DNA of 8,168 nucleotides from the NCBI GenBank assembly GCA_016744555.1, contig JADGED010000106.1:1-8168 (forward strand). The letters run 5' to 3'. Positions 1-7,107 of this stretch are shown here, in pieces (the stretch's first letter is position 1; each line of letters starts with the position of its first letter). This DNA comes from Desulfuromonadaceae bacterium. Lineage in GTDB: Bacteria > Desulfobacterota > Desulfuromonadia > Desulfuromonadales > Geopsychrobacteraceae. Both the position numbers and the translations under genes were made by a program. Under the pieces are notes generated by a model, which did not search any database, was not told the DNA's origin, and was given only the letters and a program-made list of their open reading frames with translations.

Positions 1-8
1 AGATACCA

Positions 9-2336
9 ATGGCAATTAGTGCTTTTAAAGATATTCTGGAAAAACTTATTTTTAACAATCGACGAGTTTTTCTGGGTTTATTTATTCTGATTACCATTTT
101 CATGGGGTATTCAATTACTAATCTCCGTATTGATGCTGGATTTAGTAAATCATTACCATTGCAACACGAATACATGCAGACCTACGTTGAGCATCGTAAA
201 GAGTTTGGTGGCGCTAACCGTATTTTGATCGCTCTGATGGCAAAAGATGGAGATATCTTTACTCCCGAATTTTTTGAGACACTACAGCAGGCGACCGATG
301 ATGTCTTTTTTCTCCCCGGAGTCGATCGCGCCCAGGTAAGTTCACTATTTACCCCAAATGTACGTTTTACCGAAGTTGTTGAGGACGGGATTGCCGGTGG
401 CAATGTTGTCCCTGCCGATTTTGCTCCAACGGCTGAGGGGTTGGAAAAGGTTCGTAAAAATATACTTAAAGCGGGCATTCTTGGGCGTTTAGTTGCTAAT
501 GATTTCACTGGTGCGGCAATAAGTGCCCAATTGTTGGAAATCGACCCTAAAACCGGGGAAAAACTCGATTATATTAAAGTTGCGCAACTCCTCGAGGAAA
601 GAATTAGAGACAAATATCAAAGCGATGAAGTAAGTATCCATATTATCGGCTTTGCAAAAGTTATCGGTGATATTGCTGCCGGGGCAAAGCGGGTTATTCT
701 GTTTTTCGGCTTTGCTTTTTTTGTCACTTCTCTGTTGGTGTTTTTCTATACTAGATCCTTTGTTCTTACCGTTGTCCCTATTAGTTGTTCGTTACTGGCA
801 GTTATTTGGCAACTTGGACTATTGCCAGTGCTTGGATATGGCATTGATCCCATGGGACTATTGGTCCCATTCCTGATTTTTGCTATTGGTGTTAGCCATG
901 CGGTGCAAATGATTACCGCCAATACGGCTGAAATTCGTGCTGGTGCAACACACTTAGAAGCGGCAAAGGCAAGTTTTAGGCAACTACTCATTCCAGGTTT
1001 TATTGCCTTAGCTAGCGATACCATCGGGTTTGTAACTATAAGTTTAATCGATATTCAAATAATTCAGGAGATGGCTGTTACTGCCGGGCTTGGGGTAGCA
1101 GTTATTGTTTTGAGTAATTTAGTCTTGTTACCGATTCTCCTTTCCTACGTAAATACTGGTGGCGGCTATAAGCAACGTGTAGATCAACAAACTCAAATTT
1201 TACGGCCTGTATGGGAGTTTTTTGAGCGTGCAGCAGAACCGAAAACGGCACGGATAATTTTAGTTGTTGCTGTTGTTTTGTTGGGTTTTGGTTTGTGGAA
1301 AGGTAGCGATATCAGGATTGGCGATATGCATCAGGGAGTACCTGAGTTGCGTACCGATTCTCGCTATAATCTCGATAGTAAAATGATCACCGAACATTTC
1401 TCCATTGGTGTTGATTTGATTACCGTAATTGTCGAAACCAAGCCAGACGGTTGTATCGATTACGGCATCATGAATGAAATTGATCAGTTCGCCTGGCACA
1501 TGAACAATGTCGAAGGGGTACAATCGGTAATTGGTCTGTCTAGTATTGCTAAAGTTATCAATGCCGGATGGAACGAAGGTAGCCTCAAGTGGCGAGTGTT
1601 ACCGCGAAATCAATCTACCATGGTACAGGCTGTTGGCTATGTTCCAACTAGTAGTGGATTGCTTAATTCTGACTGTAGTGTCATGCCGGTGATGATCTTT
1701 ACTAAGGACCATAAGGCAGAAACTATTGCTACGATTGTTGCTGCGGTAAAAGATTATCGGCAACAGCATAAAGCCGATGACGTCACTTTTCGTTTGGCTA
1801 CAGGAAATGTTGGGGTAATGGCAGCTACCAATGAAGAGGTCGCAGCGGCTCAATTCCCAATTCTATTCTATGTTTTCGGTGCTATTATTTTCCTCTGCTA
1901 CTATGAGTTCCGGACGCTAAGGGCAGTGCTTTGTATTGTATTACCTTTGGCTTTGGTATCAATATTGGCCTACGCACTGATGAGCATGTTGCAGATTGGT
2001 CTTAAGGTTTCGACTCTACCAGTAGTAGCTCTTGGGGTTGGGGTCGGTGTCGATTACGGTATTTATATTTTTAGTAGGTTACGTACCTATTTACGTCGTG
2101 GTCAAACGCTGTCTGAGGCTTATTTACACACTCTCGCAATAACTGGCAACGGGGTAGTTTTCACCGGCGTAACCCTTGCCATTGGGGTTGCTACTTGGAT
2201 TTTTTCACCCCTTAAGTTCCAAGCAGATATGGGTATTTTGCTAACCTTTATGTTTTTAGTAAACATGTTAGGTGCAATTTTATTGCTGCCGGCATTGGCG
2301 TGCTTTTTAGTCCCGAAGGTTAAACGCGATGATTGA
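9..2336 (+). CDS. RND/MMPL-family inner-membrane exporter (HAE3/HpnN-like)
   Basis: A 775-residue RND-superfamily permease of the single-subunit MMPL/HpnN-like type, which uses the proton gradient to move lipids or other hydrophobic molecules towards the periplasm or outer membrane. The two-fold RND plan is visible. TM1 is at about residues 20-37, followed by a large periplasmic loop to about 228. A five-helix block spans about 229-380 and holds FAIGVSHAVQM (291-301). TM7 is at about 415-430, the second periplasmic loop runs to about 615, and a final five-helix block spans about 616-768. The second block carries GVGVDYGIYIFSRL (678-691); Asp682 matches the proton-relay Asp of MMPL-type transporters. 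It is much shorter than AcrB-type pumps (about 1,000 residues), and no adaptor or TolC gene is visible. Only 8 bases precede the ATG, so the ribosome site is not visible, but the N-terminus (basic helix then TM1) looks native. A bidirectional terminator follows the stop. The substrate cannot be read from the sequence. Confidence 0.9.
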   Translation: MAISAFKDILEKLIFNNRRVFLGLFILITIFMGYSITNLRIDAGFSKSLPLQHEYMQTYVEHRKEFGGANRILIALMAKDGDIFTPEFFETLQQATDDVFFLPGVDRAQVSSLFTPNVRFTEVVEDGIAGGNVVPADFAPTAEGLEKVRKNILKAGILGRLVANDFTGAAISAQLLEIDPKTGEKLDYIKVAQLLEERIRDKYQSDEVSIHIIGFAKVIGDIAAGAKRVILFFGFAFFVTSLLVFFYTRSFVLTVVPISCSLLAVIWQLGLLPVLGYGIDPMGLLVPFLIFAIGVSHAVQMITANTAEIRAGATHLEAAKASFRQLLIPGFIALASDTIGFVTISLIDIQIIQEMAVTAGLGVAVIVLSNLVLLPILLSYVNTGGGYKQRVDQQTQILRPVWEFFERAAEPKTARIILVVAVVLLGFGLWKGSDIRIGDMHQGVPELRTDSRYNLDSKMITEHFSIGVDLITVIVETKPDGCIDYGIMNEIDQFAWHMNNVEGVQSVIGLSSIAKVINAGWNEGSLKWRVLPRNQSTMVQAVGYVPTSSGLLNSDCSVMPVMIFTKDHKAETIATIVAAVKDYRQQHKADDVTFRLATGNVGVMAATNEEVAAAQFPILFYVFGAIIFLCYYEFRTLRAVLCIVLPLALVSILAYALMSMLQIGLKVSTLPVVALGVGVGVDYGIYIFSRLRTYLRRGQTLSEAYLHTLAITGNGVVFTGVTLAIGVATWIFSPLKFQADMGILLTFMFLVNMLGAILLLPALACFLVPKVKRDD

Positions 2337-2368
2337 GATTTGTAACTTTATTGCAACTGTTAAAATGT

Positions 2369-2407
2369 AAAAAAGGGCCATGTAAAAGATTACATGGCCC
2401 CTTTTTT
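2369..2407. terminator. Bidirectional intrinsic terminator
   Basis: A perfect 10-bp stem (GGGCCATGTA at 2375-2384 with TACATGGCCC at 2391-2400) closes a 6-nt loop, AAAGAT. It is followed by CTTTTTT on the plus strand and preceded by six A residues, which make a U-tract for minus-strand transcripts. It sits between the stop of the RND exporter (2336) and the stop of the convergent rhodanese gene (2427), so it can end both transcripts. Confidence 0.95.
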
Positions 2408-2426
2408 AGTATAAGCGGATCCTTCT

Positions 2427-3143
2427 TTATTTTACAGGTAGGCCCGCTTTTAGCCATTTTTGCATGCCTCCATCAAGGAGGAGCAGGTCAGAAATACCCT
2501 TCATGGCAAAGTATTTGTAAGCAACCCCACCTCTTTTACCATTTACATCAACGATAACAATTTGTTTGTTGCGAGGAAGAGATTCTACAACATTATTTAA
2601 CTGAGATAAGTTTGCATCAACCTTTTCAGTATCAAGAGATACTTTGTCGAGCTCATATTTGGGGCGAATGTCAACGATAACAAAATTACCGCCAGCATCG
2701 ATCATTGCTTTGAGTTTAGCAGGTTTAATCTTTTTGATTTTAACTTTGGGTAACGCCTCAATTGTTGTTGTTGGGTTCCCTTTTTTAATCCAACCGGGCA
2801 AACCATCACGATAAGCATAAACCTCTGAATAACCTAATTCAGCAGCCACACTGGCTGCTTTAACTGTGGCCGTTCATTTGCGGCCCAGACAGTAAAATGC
2901 CAGCGGTTTGTTTTTGTCTGCCGGCAATTTGGCTTTTAAGTCTTGAATAGTAATGTTGACGGAATCGGTGATGTGGAGGTTGTTAAATTCAACAATGCTT
3001 AACGGATTGACGACAATAATATTTCCACCATCCATCTTGGCCTTTAGGTCATCAGTAGAGATCTCAGAGAATCCAGCAAAAGCTACACTGGAAATTGTTA
3101 AGAGACATAAGCTGATAAACACGTTGGTAAAACTTAGCTTCAT
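2427..3143 (-). CDS. Exported tandem rhodanese, probable selenoprotein (in-frame TGA = Sec90)
   Basis: Read through the TGA at 2874-2876, this is one 238-residue protein. A signal peptide (residues 1-23, probable cleavage AFA|G) sends it to the periplasm. Rhodanese domain 1 spans about 26-122 and has the active-loop segment FYCLGRK-U-TATVKAA, with Cys85 as the expected sulfur-carrying residue and Sec90 five positions later. It continues into AELGYSEVYAYRDGLPGW, the usual rhodanese end. Domain 2 (about 135-235) has VDIRPKYE and LLLDGGMQKWLKAGLP but VDVNGKRGG where the catalytic Cys should be, so it is probably inactive. Many periplasmic rhodaneses have YC-x4-C in this loop, so Sec replaces that second Cys. 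The frame is unchanged across the TGA and a SECIS-like hairpin follows. The start is the ATG at 3143 behind GAAAGGA; an in-frame TTG five codons upstream overlaps that site and is rejected. It lies 73 nt after the chemoreceptor gene and may be co-transcribed. The alternative is a nonsense mutant. The substrate is unknown; rhodaneses transfer sulfane sulfur. Confidence 0.85.
2841..2859 (-). promoter_or_regulatory. SECIS-like stem-loop downstream of the Sec UGA
   Basis: On the minus-strand RNA, AGCAGCCA (2859-2852) pairs perfectly with UGGCUGCU (2848-2841) around a GUG loop (2851-2849). The loop begins 22 nt after the UGA. Bacterial SECIS elements lie inside the coding region just 3' of the UGA, have an apical loop roughly 16-37 nt away, and carry a G in the first two loop bases; all three hold here. 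A weaker lower stem (for example CC with GG and UUGA-side pairs) could extend it. It would recruit SelB with Sec-tRNA. No SelB or SelC gene is in the window to confirm the machinery. Confidence 0.75.
2874..2876 (-). other. In-frame TGA, probable selenocysteine codon (Sec90)
   Basis: The minus-strand codons here read TTT TAC TGT CTG GGC then CGC AAA TGA ACG GCC. The reading frame before and after the TGA is the same, and both sides belong to one rhodanese domain. The codon falls at the second Cys position of the C-x4-C loop found in many relatives. The TGA is the only internal stop in the 239-codon frame. Confidence 0.83.
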
Positions 3144-3149
3144 TTTTAT

Positions 3150-3156
3150 TCCTTTC
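3150..3156 (-). promoter_or_regulatory. Shine-Dalgarno fixing the rhodanese start
   Basis: GAAAGGA on the minus strand lies 6 nt before the ATG at 3143-3141. It makes that ATG the start and places the signal peptide directly at the N-terminus (MKLSFTNVF). The in-frame TTG at 3158-3156 overlaps the site and has no ribosome site of its own. Confidence 0.7.
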
Positions 3157-3216
3157 AAATTAGAGGGTTAACCTCTGTTAGAGAGTTTGATAGCAAGTAT
3201 TTTGTGCTAGCAAAAA

Positions 3217-4944
3217 TCAATCCCCCCAGCCTAATGCCGTATGATCGTTATTTACAGGCTCATTGTTCGTTTCATATTCTAGCGGATAATTTTGATCTCT
3301 CAATTTAAATTGTGAGATCATTTGGCGTAATTGTTCGGCTTGACCTGATAGCTCCTCAGAAGCTTCCGCACTTGCCTCAGCACTTGCTGTGTTTTGTTGT
3401 GTTGATCTATCTATTTGCTCGATCCCAGAATTAATCTGCGATATCCCCTGTGCTTGTTCTTTGCTTGAGGTGGCAATATCATCAACCAAGTCTGATACTT
3501 CGGTAATTGATTCAACAATGCTGGAGAGTGCTTGATCGGTTCTATCCGCAATATCATTACCTCGGGCAACACGATCTACCGACCCTTGAATTAGATCTGC
3601 TGTTTCGCTAGCGGCTTTAGCACTGCGGGCGGCAAGATTTCGAACTTCTTCAGCAACAACTGCAAACCCTTTGCCGTGTTGACCTGCACGGGCGGCCTCA
3701 ACTGCGGCATTAAGGGCGAGGAGGTTAGTTTGAAACGCAATTTCATCAATTGCTTTAATTATTTTAGCGATGGCGTTAGAAGATTGGTGGATGTCGGCCA
3801 TTGCATCAACTAGTTCTCGCATGTGGCTGCTGCCGGCTTCTGCTGCAGAACGAGCCTTTGACGTTATCCCTTTGGCAGATTCTGCATGGGCAGCATTTTC
3901 TTTGGTTTGAGAATCGAGCTCTTGCATCGAGGCGGATATCTCTTCTACCGAGCTCGCTTGCTGTGTAGATGCGTTTGACAAAGTTATTCCAGAACTTGAA
4001 ACCTTGCTGGCACCAGCAGCAATTTGTTCTGTTATTTGCCGGATTTGTCCCATAGTTAAGTTCAGATCTTCTCCAAGCTTGATCAAGCTGCCGCGAATAA
4101 GATCACCATCATTTTTGACTTCACACACAACCCGTAGGTCACTAGCGGCGAGAAGTTGTAAATTAGCAACTACTTCATGTTGCAAACTGTCGGCAAAATT
4201 ATTCATCGTTGTTGCCATTTCGCCAATTTCATCGCTACGTTGAATTTCTAATCTTGTTTCCAAGTGCCCTTCAGCCATTTTATGGATCATTGCAACGGTT
4301 TGCTTAAGTGGGTTAGAAATATTACGGGCAATTATTGTTGCAATAATAAAGCACAGTACAAGCCCGATTAAAGTTACTCCCCCACTTATGCGGATCATTT
4401 TTTTAAGGTTAAAATTTATTTCCCCAAGAGTGCTATTGAAGTGGCTATTTATAAGAATTCTAAGTGCAGATCGTTTGTTTTCAAGTATTTCTAATGCCTC
4501 TTTGTATTCTTTTTGGGCAAAAACAAAGTTTGAAAAATCTTGATCAATTGCAAACTCTGCCATCCCGACGCCAAGCTGATAGTATTCATGGCAAGAATTC
4601 ACAAAGGCTGTGACAGCCACATTTGTTTCACTTGATTTTTCTGTTATTGCACGTAGCTCTCTGACTTGACGAGCAACTGTTTCTTTAAACACTGCAGCTT
4701 TATCCAAAAAATCACTGTTTTCAGATTCAGCGGCAGAGATAATACTTTCGTGTACCGCTTTGGTAGATTCCAAGATCTCTAAAGTTTTTGTTGTTTCGAG
4801 ATAGTGAACGTTCTTTACTTTGGTCGTGTGTTTCTCAACTTGAGTTGCATAATATATTGTAATCCCACTGGTTAACAGCAATACAAATAGAATGATCCCG
4901 AACCCAAACCATAGTTTTACTGCTATTCCCCTTTTATCTAACAT
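3217..4944 (-). CDS. Methyl-accepting chemotaxis protein
   Basis: A 575-residue transmembrane chemoreceptor that would pass periplasmic ligand signals to CheA/CheW. After MLDKRG, TM1 spans about residues 12-32. A mostly helical periplasmic sensor of about 150 residues follows, resembling a four-helix-bundle ligand domain. TM2 is at about 188-206 and a HAMP linker begins at ARNISNPLKQ (about 206-260). The cytoplasmic coiled coil has the highly conserved hairpin tip IDEIAFQTNLLALNAAVEAARAG (about 399-421) followed by GKGFAVVAEEVRNLAARS. Runs of A/S/E/Q residues on either side are likely methylation regions. The tail ends ALGWGD, and I see no classical NWETF-type CheR/CheB tether. The start is the ATG at 4944 behind GGAGGT; an upstream in-frame GTG at 4974 would place that Shine-Dalgarno inside the coding region. 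The ligand is unknown. An 18-bp inverted repeat lies just upstream of its ribosome site. Confidence 0.95.
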   Translation of the reverse strand: MLDKRGIAVKLWFGFGIILFVLLLTSGITIYYATQVEKHTTKVKNVHYLETTKTLEILESTKAVHESIISAAESENSDFLDKAAVFKETVARQVRELRAITEKSSETNVAVTAFVNSCHEYYQLGVGMAEFAIDQDFSNFVFAQKEYKEALEILENKRSALRILINSHFNSTLGEINFNLKKMIRISGGVTLIGLVLCFIIATIIARNISNPLKQTVAMIHKMAEGHLETRLEIQRSDEIGEMATTMNNFADSLQHEVVANLQLLAASDLRVVCEVKNDGDLIRGSLIKLGEDLNLTMGQIRQITEQIAAGASKVSSSGITLSNASTQQASSVEEISASMQELDSQTKENAAHAESAKGITSKARSAAEAGSSHMRELVDAMADIHQSSNAIAKIIKAIDEIAFQTNLLALNAAVEAARAGQHGKGFAVVAEEVRNLAARSAKAASETADLIQGSVDRVARGNDIADRTDQALSSIVESITEVSDLVDDIATSSKEQAQGISQINSGIEQIDRSTQQNTASAEASAEASEELSGQAEQLRQMISQFKLRDQNYPLEYETNNEPVNNDHTALGWGD

Positions 4945-4948
4945 CTGC

Positions 4949-4954
4949 ACCTCC
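4949..4954 (-). promoter_or_regulatory. Shine-Dalgarno fixing the chemoreceptor start
   Basis: GGAGGT on the minus strand ends 4 nt before the ATG at 4944-4942. The spacing is short, but the site is a full match to the anti-Shine-Dalgarno core. It decides against the GTG at 4974, which would add ten residues that are not receptor-like. Confidence 0.75.
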
Positions 4955-4956
4955 GT

Positions 4957-5001
4957 AAGCAATAATATCCACACTAGTTTACCGTGTGAATATTATTGCT
5001 T
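4957..5001. repeat. 18-bp inverted repeat / hairpin in the chemoreceptor leader
   Basis: AAGCAATAATATCCACAC (4957-4974) and GTGTGAATATTATTGCTT (4984-5001) are inverted copies with a single mismatch, separated by the 9-nt TAGTTTACC. In minus-strand RNA the mismatch becomes a G-U pair, giving a continuous 18-bp stem ending 2 nt before the chemoreceptor Shine-Dalgarno. There is no T-tract on either side, so it is not a standard terminator. It could be a leader RNA structure limiting ribosome access, or a DNA operator. The adjacent FNR/CRP-like box is separate. Confidence 0.75.
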
Positions 5002-5004
5002 GGT

Positions 5005-5018
5005 TTGATCTAAGTCAA
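5005..5018. promoter_or_regulatory. FNR/CRP-family-type operator box
   Basis: TTGATCTAAGTCAA matches the TTGAT-N4-ATCAA pattern of FNR/DNR-type regulators with one half-site change (GTCAA). It lies in the divergent region between the chemoreceptor and the acyl-CoA synthetase. If it activated the chemoreceptor from -41.5, transcription would start near 4970, and TAAACT at 4982-4977 would sit at the -10 position. That arrangement is an inference from spacing only, and it would put the start within the inverted repeat. Confidence 0.45.
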
Positions 5019-5195
5019 TATAAACTTAAAATAAGTTCACCAGAAAAAGTTAATGTAGGGTTGGCGCAATAATTAAAGCTAAAAAAGAGTTATTTATAAG
5101 TCGCTCGGTAGGATTTTTATATTTATGCTAAGGTTGCACCTAATTACATATTTCTAGGTGTTTACTGGTATTAACTCTAATAGAGACGTTATTTG
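5019..5195. other. Rest of the divergent intergenic region, leader of the acyl-CoA synthetase
   Basis: This AT-rich stretch holds no convincing coding sequence. It has a small dyad AACTTA-AAA-TAAGTT (5023-5037) and a 6-bp dyad CACCTA/TAGGTG (5137-5142 and 5155-5160). A TATATT at 5118-5123 could be a -10 element for the synthetase, but no good -35 partner is visible. No riboswitch was recognised. Confidence 0.4.
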
Positions 5196-7025
5196 ATGAA
5201 TCATAGTGAGTTGAAATTACCTCCTTATAAGTCCATCCCGCAGTTACTGCAAAATCACGCCAAAAACTATGGTGATAAACCTGCAATTTGCTACAAAAAG
5301 GGTGATGCGTATCTGACCCTGAATTATCAGCAGTTTTATACCAGGGTATTGATGGTTGCTCGCGGATTACATAAAATGGGGATGCGAGCCGGAGATAAAG
5401 TCGCAATTTTTTCGGAAAATCGTGCCGGTTGGGTCCTAGCTGATATGGGGATACAGTGTGGACTCGGCGCCAGCGTCCCCATCTATGCAACTAGCACCGG
5501 AGTCCAAGCTGCTTATATAATTAATCACAGCGGCGCTAAAATAATTTTTGTATCTGATCGTACCCAGTATGAAAAACTGTTAGCCGTTCGTAATGAAATT
5601 CCCAATATTGAATTGGTCATTTCCTTTGAACGTTTCCTTGGGGAACCACAGCTTCCAGTTTACACCCTCTATCAAGTATCGGAGATATCTCACCCTATCT
5701 CCTCCGATGAGCGGCAGTTGATCGAAACGCAAATTGCTGCAATTACCCCTGCCGACCTCCTTACTATAATTTACACCTCTGGAACTACTGGTGATCCAAA
5801 AGGGGTGATGTTGACGCAGAAAAATTTGTTGATGAATACTTGGTGTTCATCTCAATATGCAGAGGGGTTAGTTGTTAGTGGCACGATCTTAAGTTTTTTG
5901 CCACTGAGTCATGTCCTGGAACGGATGGCTGGCTATTATCTAATTTTATTGAGTGGCGGAAAAATTGCGTTTGCAGAGGATGCGCTAAATGTTGTTAAAA
6001 ATGTCCTTGAGGTAAAACCGACGGCAATGATAAGTGTTCCACGGATGTTTGAAAAAATATATTCACGTATTTACGAAACTATTCATGTTCAAGGCCCTAT
6101 AAAACGAAGCTTATTTCATGCTGCCATAGCAGTGGGGCGACAACACCTATATCATAACAAGGAGAGTGTCTTAGATTGGCTGACACTAAAGTATCTGTTT
6201 TACGATATGGTTGTATTTAGGAAAATTCGCAATCGCTTTGGTGGGCGACTGAAATTTTTTATATCTGGCGGTGCGCCACTTGATAAAACCATAAATGAAT
6301 TTATGTGGATAATTGGGTTGCCTGTTTATGAAGGTTATGGCCTCACTGAAACCAGCCCAGTAGTTGCCCTTAATGTCCCAGGAGCAGCACGATTTGGTTC
6401 GGTTGGAAAAGCGATCCCTGGAACCGAGCTAAAACTTATGGACGATGGTGAGTTGCTATTGAAGGGGGAGCAAATTACTAGTGGCTATTATAACGATGCA
6501 GAGGCAACGGCAGAGGCTTTTGTAGATGGTTGGTTTAAAACTGGGGATATCGCTAAAATTGATGCTGAAGGTTATGTTTATATAATCGATCGTAAAAAAG
6601 AGATAATTGTAACTTCTAATGGTAAAAATATTGCGCCCCAAGGGCTAGAGAATGAGCTAAAGCTAGATAAGTATATTTCTCAGGCATATCTTCATGGTGA
6701 CCAAAAGCCTTATTTGGTTGCCTTGCTAACTCCAAACCTTGAACGTTTAATTGAATTTGGACGAGAGCAAAAAATCGACTACCTTAGTATTGAGGAGTTG
6801 GTAGAAAATCCAAAAGTACAAAACTTGTATCGCCAACGAATAGAGCTTTATAATAAAAATCATCCCCCCTATGAAACCATAAAAAACTTTTCTTTATTAC
6901 CACGTGAACTTACTGCCGCCGGGGGAGAATTAACTCCAACACAAAAATTGAAGCGAAAAATCATATATGACTCGTATAAAAGTAAAATTGAACAATTGTA
7001 CTTAGTGAACACCGCTGGCTCTTAG
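5196..7025 (+). CDS. Long-chain fatty-acid-CoA ligase (AMP-forming, FadD15-like)
   Basis: A 609-residue ANL-superfamily enzyme that activates a carboxylic acid with ATP and CoA through an acyl-adenylate. The first motif, YTSGTTGDPKG (residues 193-203), binds ATP phosphates. FLPLSHVLER (about 234-243) and ISGGAPLD (about 356-363) are typical of the long-chain/FadD15 subgroup. YGLTETSPV (381-389) is the adenine and substrate motif. GWFKTGDIA with EGYVYIIDRKKEIIVTSNGKNIAP (about 445-481) covers the ribose-binding Asp and the hinge to the C-terminal lid. TPTQKLKRK (580-588) is the region of the lid lysine. There is no signal peptide or clear TM, so it is probably cytosolic or membrane-associated. 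All motifs are intact and the length is normal for the family. The ATG at 5196 is preferred over the adjacent TTG at 5193; the ribosome site (AGAGA, 5182-5186) is weak. The MBL hydrolase follows on the same strand. The chain length of the substrate is unknown. Confidence 0.93.
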   Translation: MNHSELKLPPYKSIPQLLQNHAKNYGDKPAICYKKGDAYLTLNYQQFYTRVLMVARGLHKMGMRAGDKVAIFSENRAGWVLADMGIQCGLGASVPIYATSTGVQAAYIINHSGAKIIFVSDRTQYEKLLAVRNEIPNIELVISFERFLGEPQLPVYTLYQVSEISHPISSDERQLIETQIAAITPADLLTIIYTSGTTGDPKGVMLTQKNLLMNTWCSSQYAEGLVVSGTILSFLPLSHVLERMAGYYLILLSGGKIAFAEDALNVVKNVLEVKPTAMISVPRMFEKIYSRIYETIHVQGPIKRSLFHAAIAVGRQHLYHNKESVLDWLTLKYLFYDMVVFRKIRNRFGGRLKFFISGGAPLDKTINEFMWIIGLPVYEGYGLTETSPVVALNVPGAARFGSVGKAIPGTELKLMDDGELLLKGEQITSGYYNDAEATAEAFVDGWFKTGDIAKIDAEGYVYIIDRKKEIIVTSNGKNIAPQGLENELKLDKYISQAYLHGDQKPYLVALLTPNLERLIEFGREQKIDYLSIEELVENPKVQNLYRQRIELYNKNHPPYETIKNFSLLPRELTAAGGELTPTQKLKRKIIYDSYKSKIEQLYLVNTAGS

Positions 7026-7107
7026 GCCCTATTTAGCATGAAAAATTTTGCACTCAGTGAGATAAATTTAGTCAAAAAATTATTTAGACAATGCTTGTGA
7101 GAAAATT

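Noticed and set aside
2333..2557. A plus-strand ORF overlapping the RND stop, the terminator and the rhodanese gene
   Set aside because: It reads through a strong terminator and lies antisense to a well-supported rhodanese domain.
2427..2849. A separate small rhodanese gene starting at GTG 2849
   Set aside because: The GTG lies in the loop of the hairpin with no ribosome site before it, the product would start in the middle of a rhodanese domain, and the frame continues upstream through one TGA into the missing half.
2874..3158. A stand-alone 94-residue exported protein ending at the TGA
   Set aside because: It would end just after the active-site loop, without the last helix and strand of the rhodanese fold, and the missing part follows in the same frame.
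3162..3176. Short hairpin AGAGG/CCTCT between the chemoreceptor and the rhodanese, considered as a terminator
   Set aside because: The stem is only 5 bp and is followed by AATTT rather than a real U-tract on the minus strand, so it probably does not stop transcription.
5041..5075. A possible sigma-54 promoter around TTGGCGC (5061-5067)
   Set aside because: The first block partly resembles the -24 element, but no TTGC-type -12 element follows at the needed distance.
7038..7100. A 20-codon ORF (MKNFALSEIN...) between the ligase and the hydrolase
   Set aside because: It has no ribosome site, no recognisable motif, and sits in an AT-rich spacer where such ORFs arise by chance.
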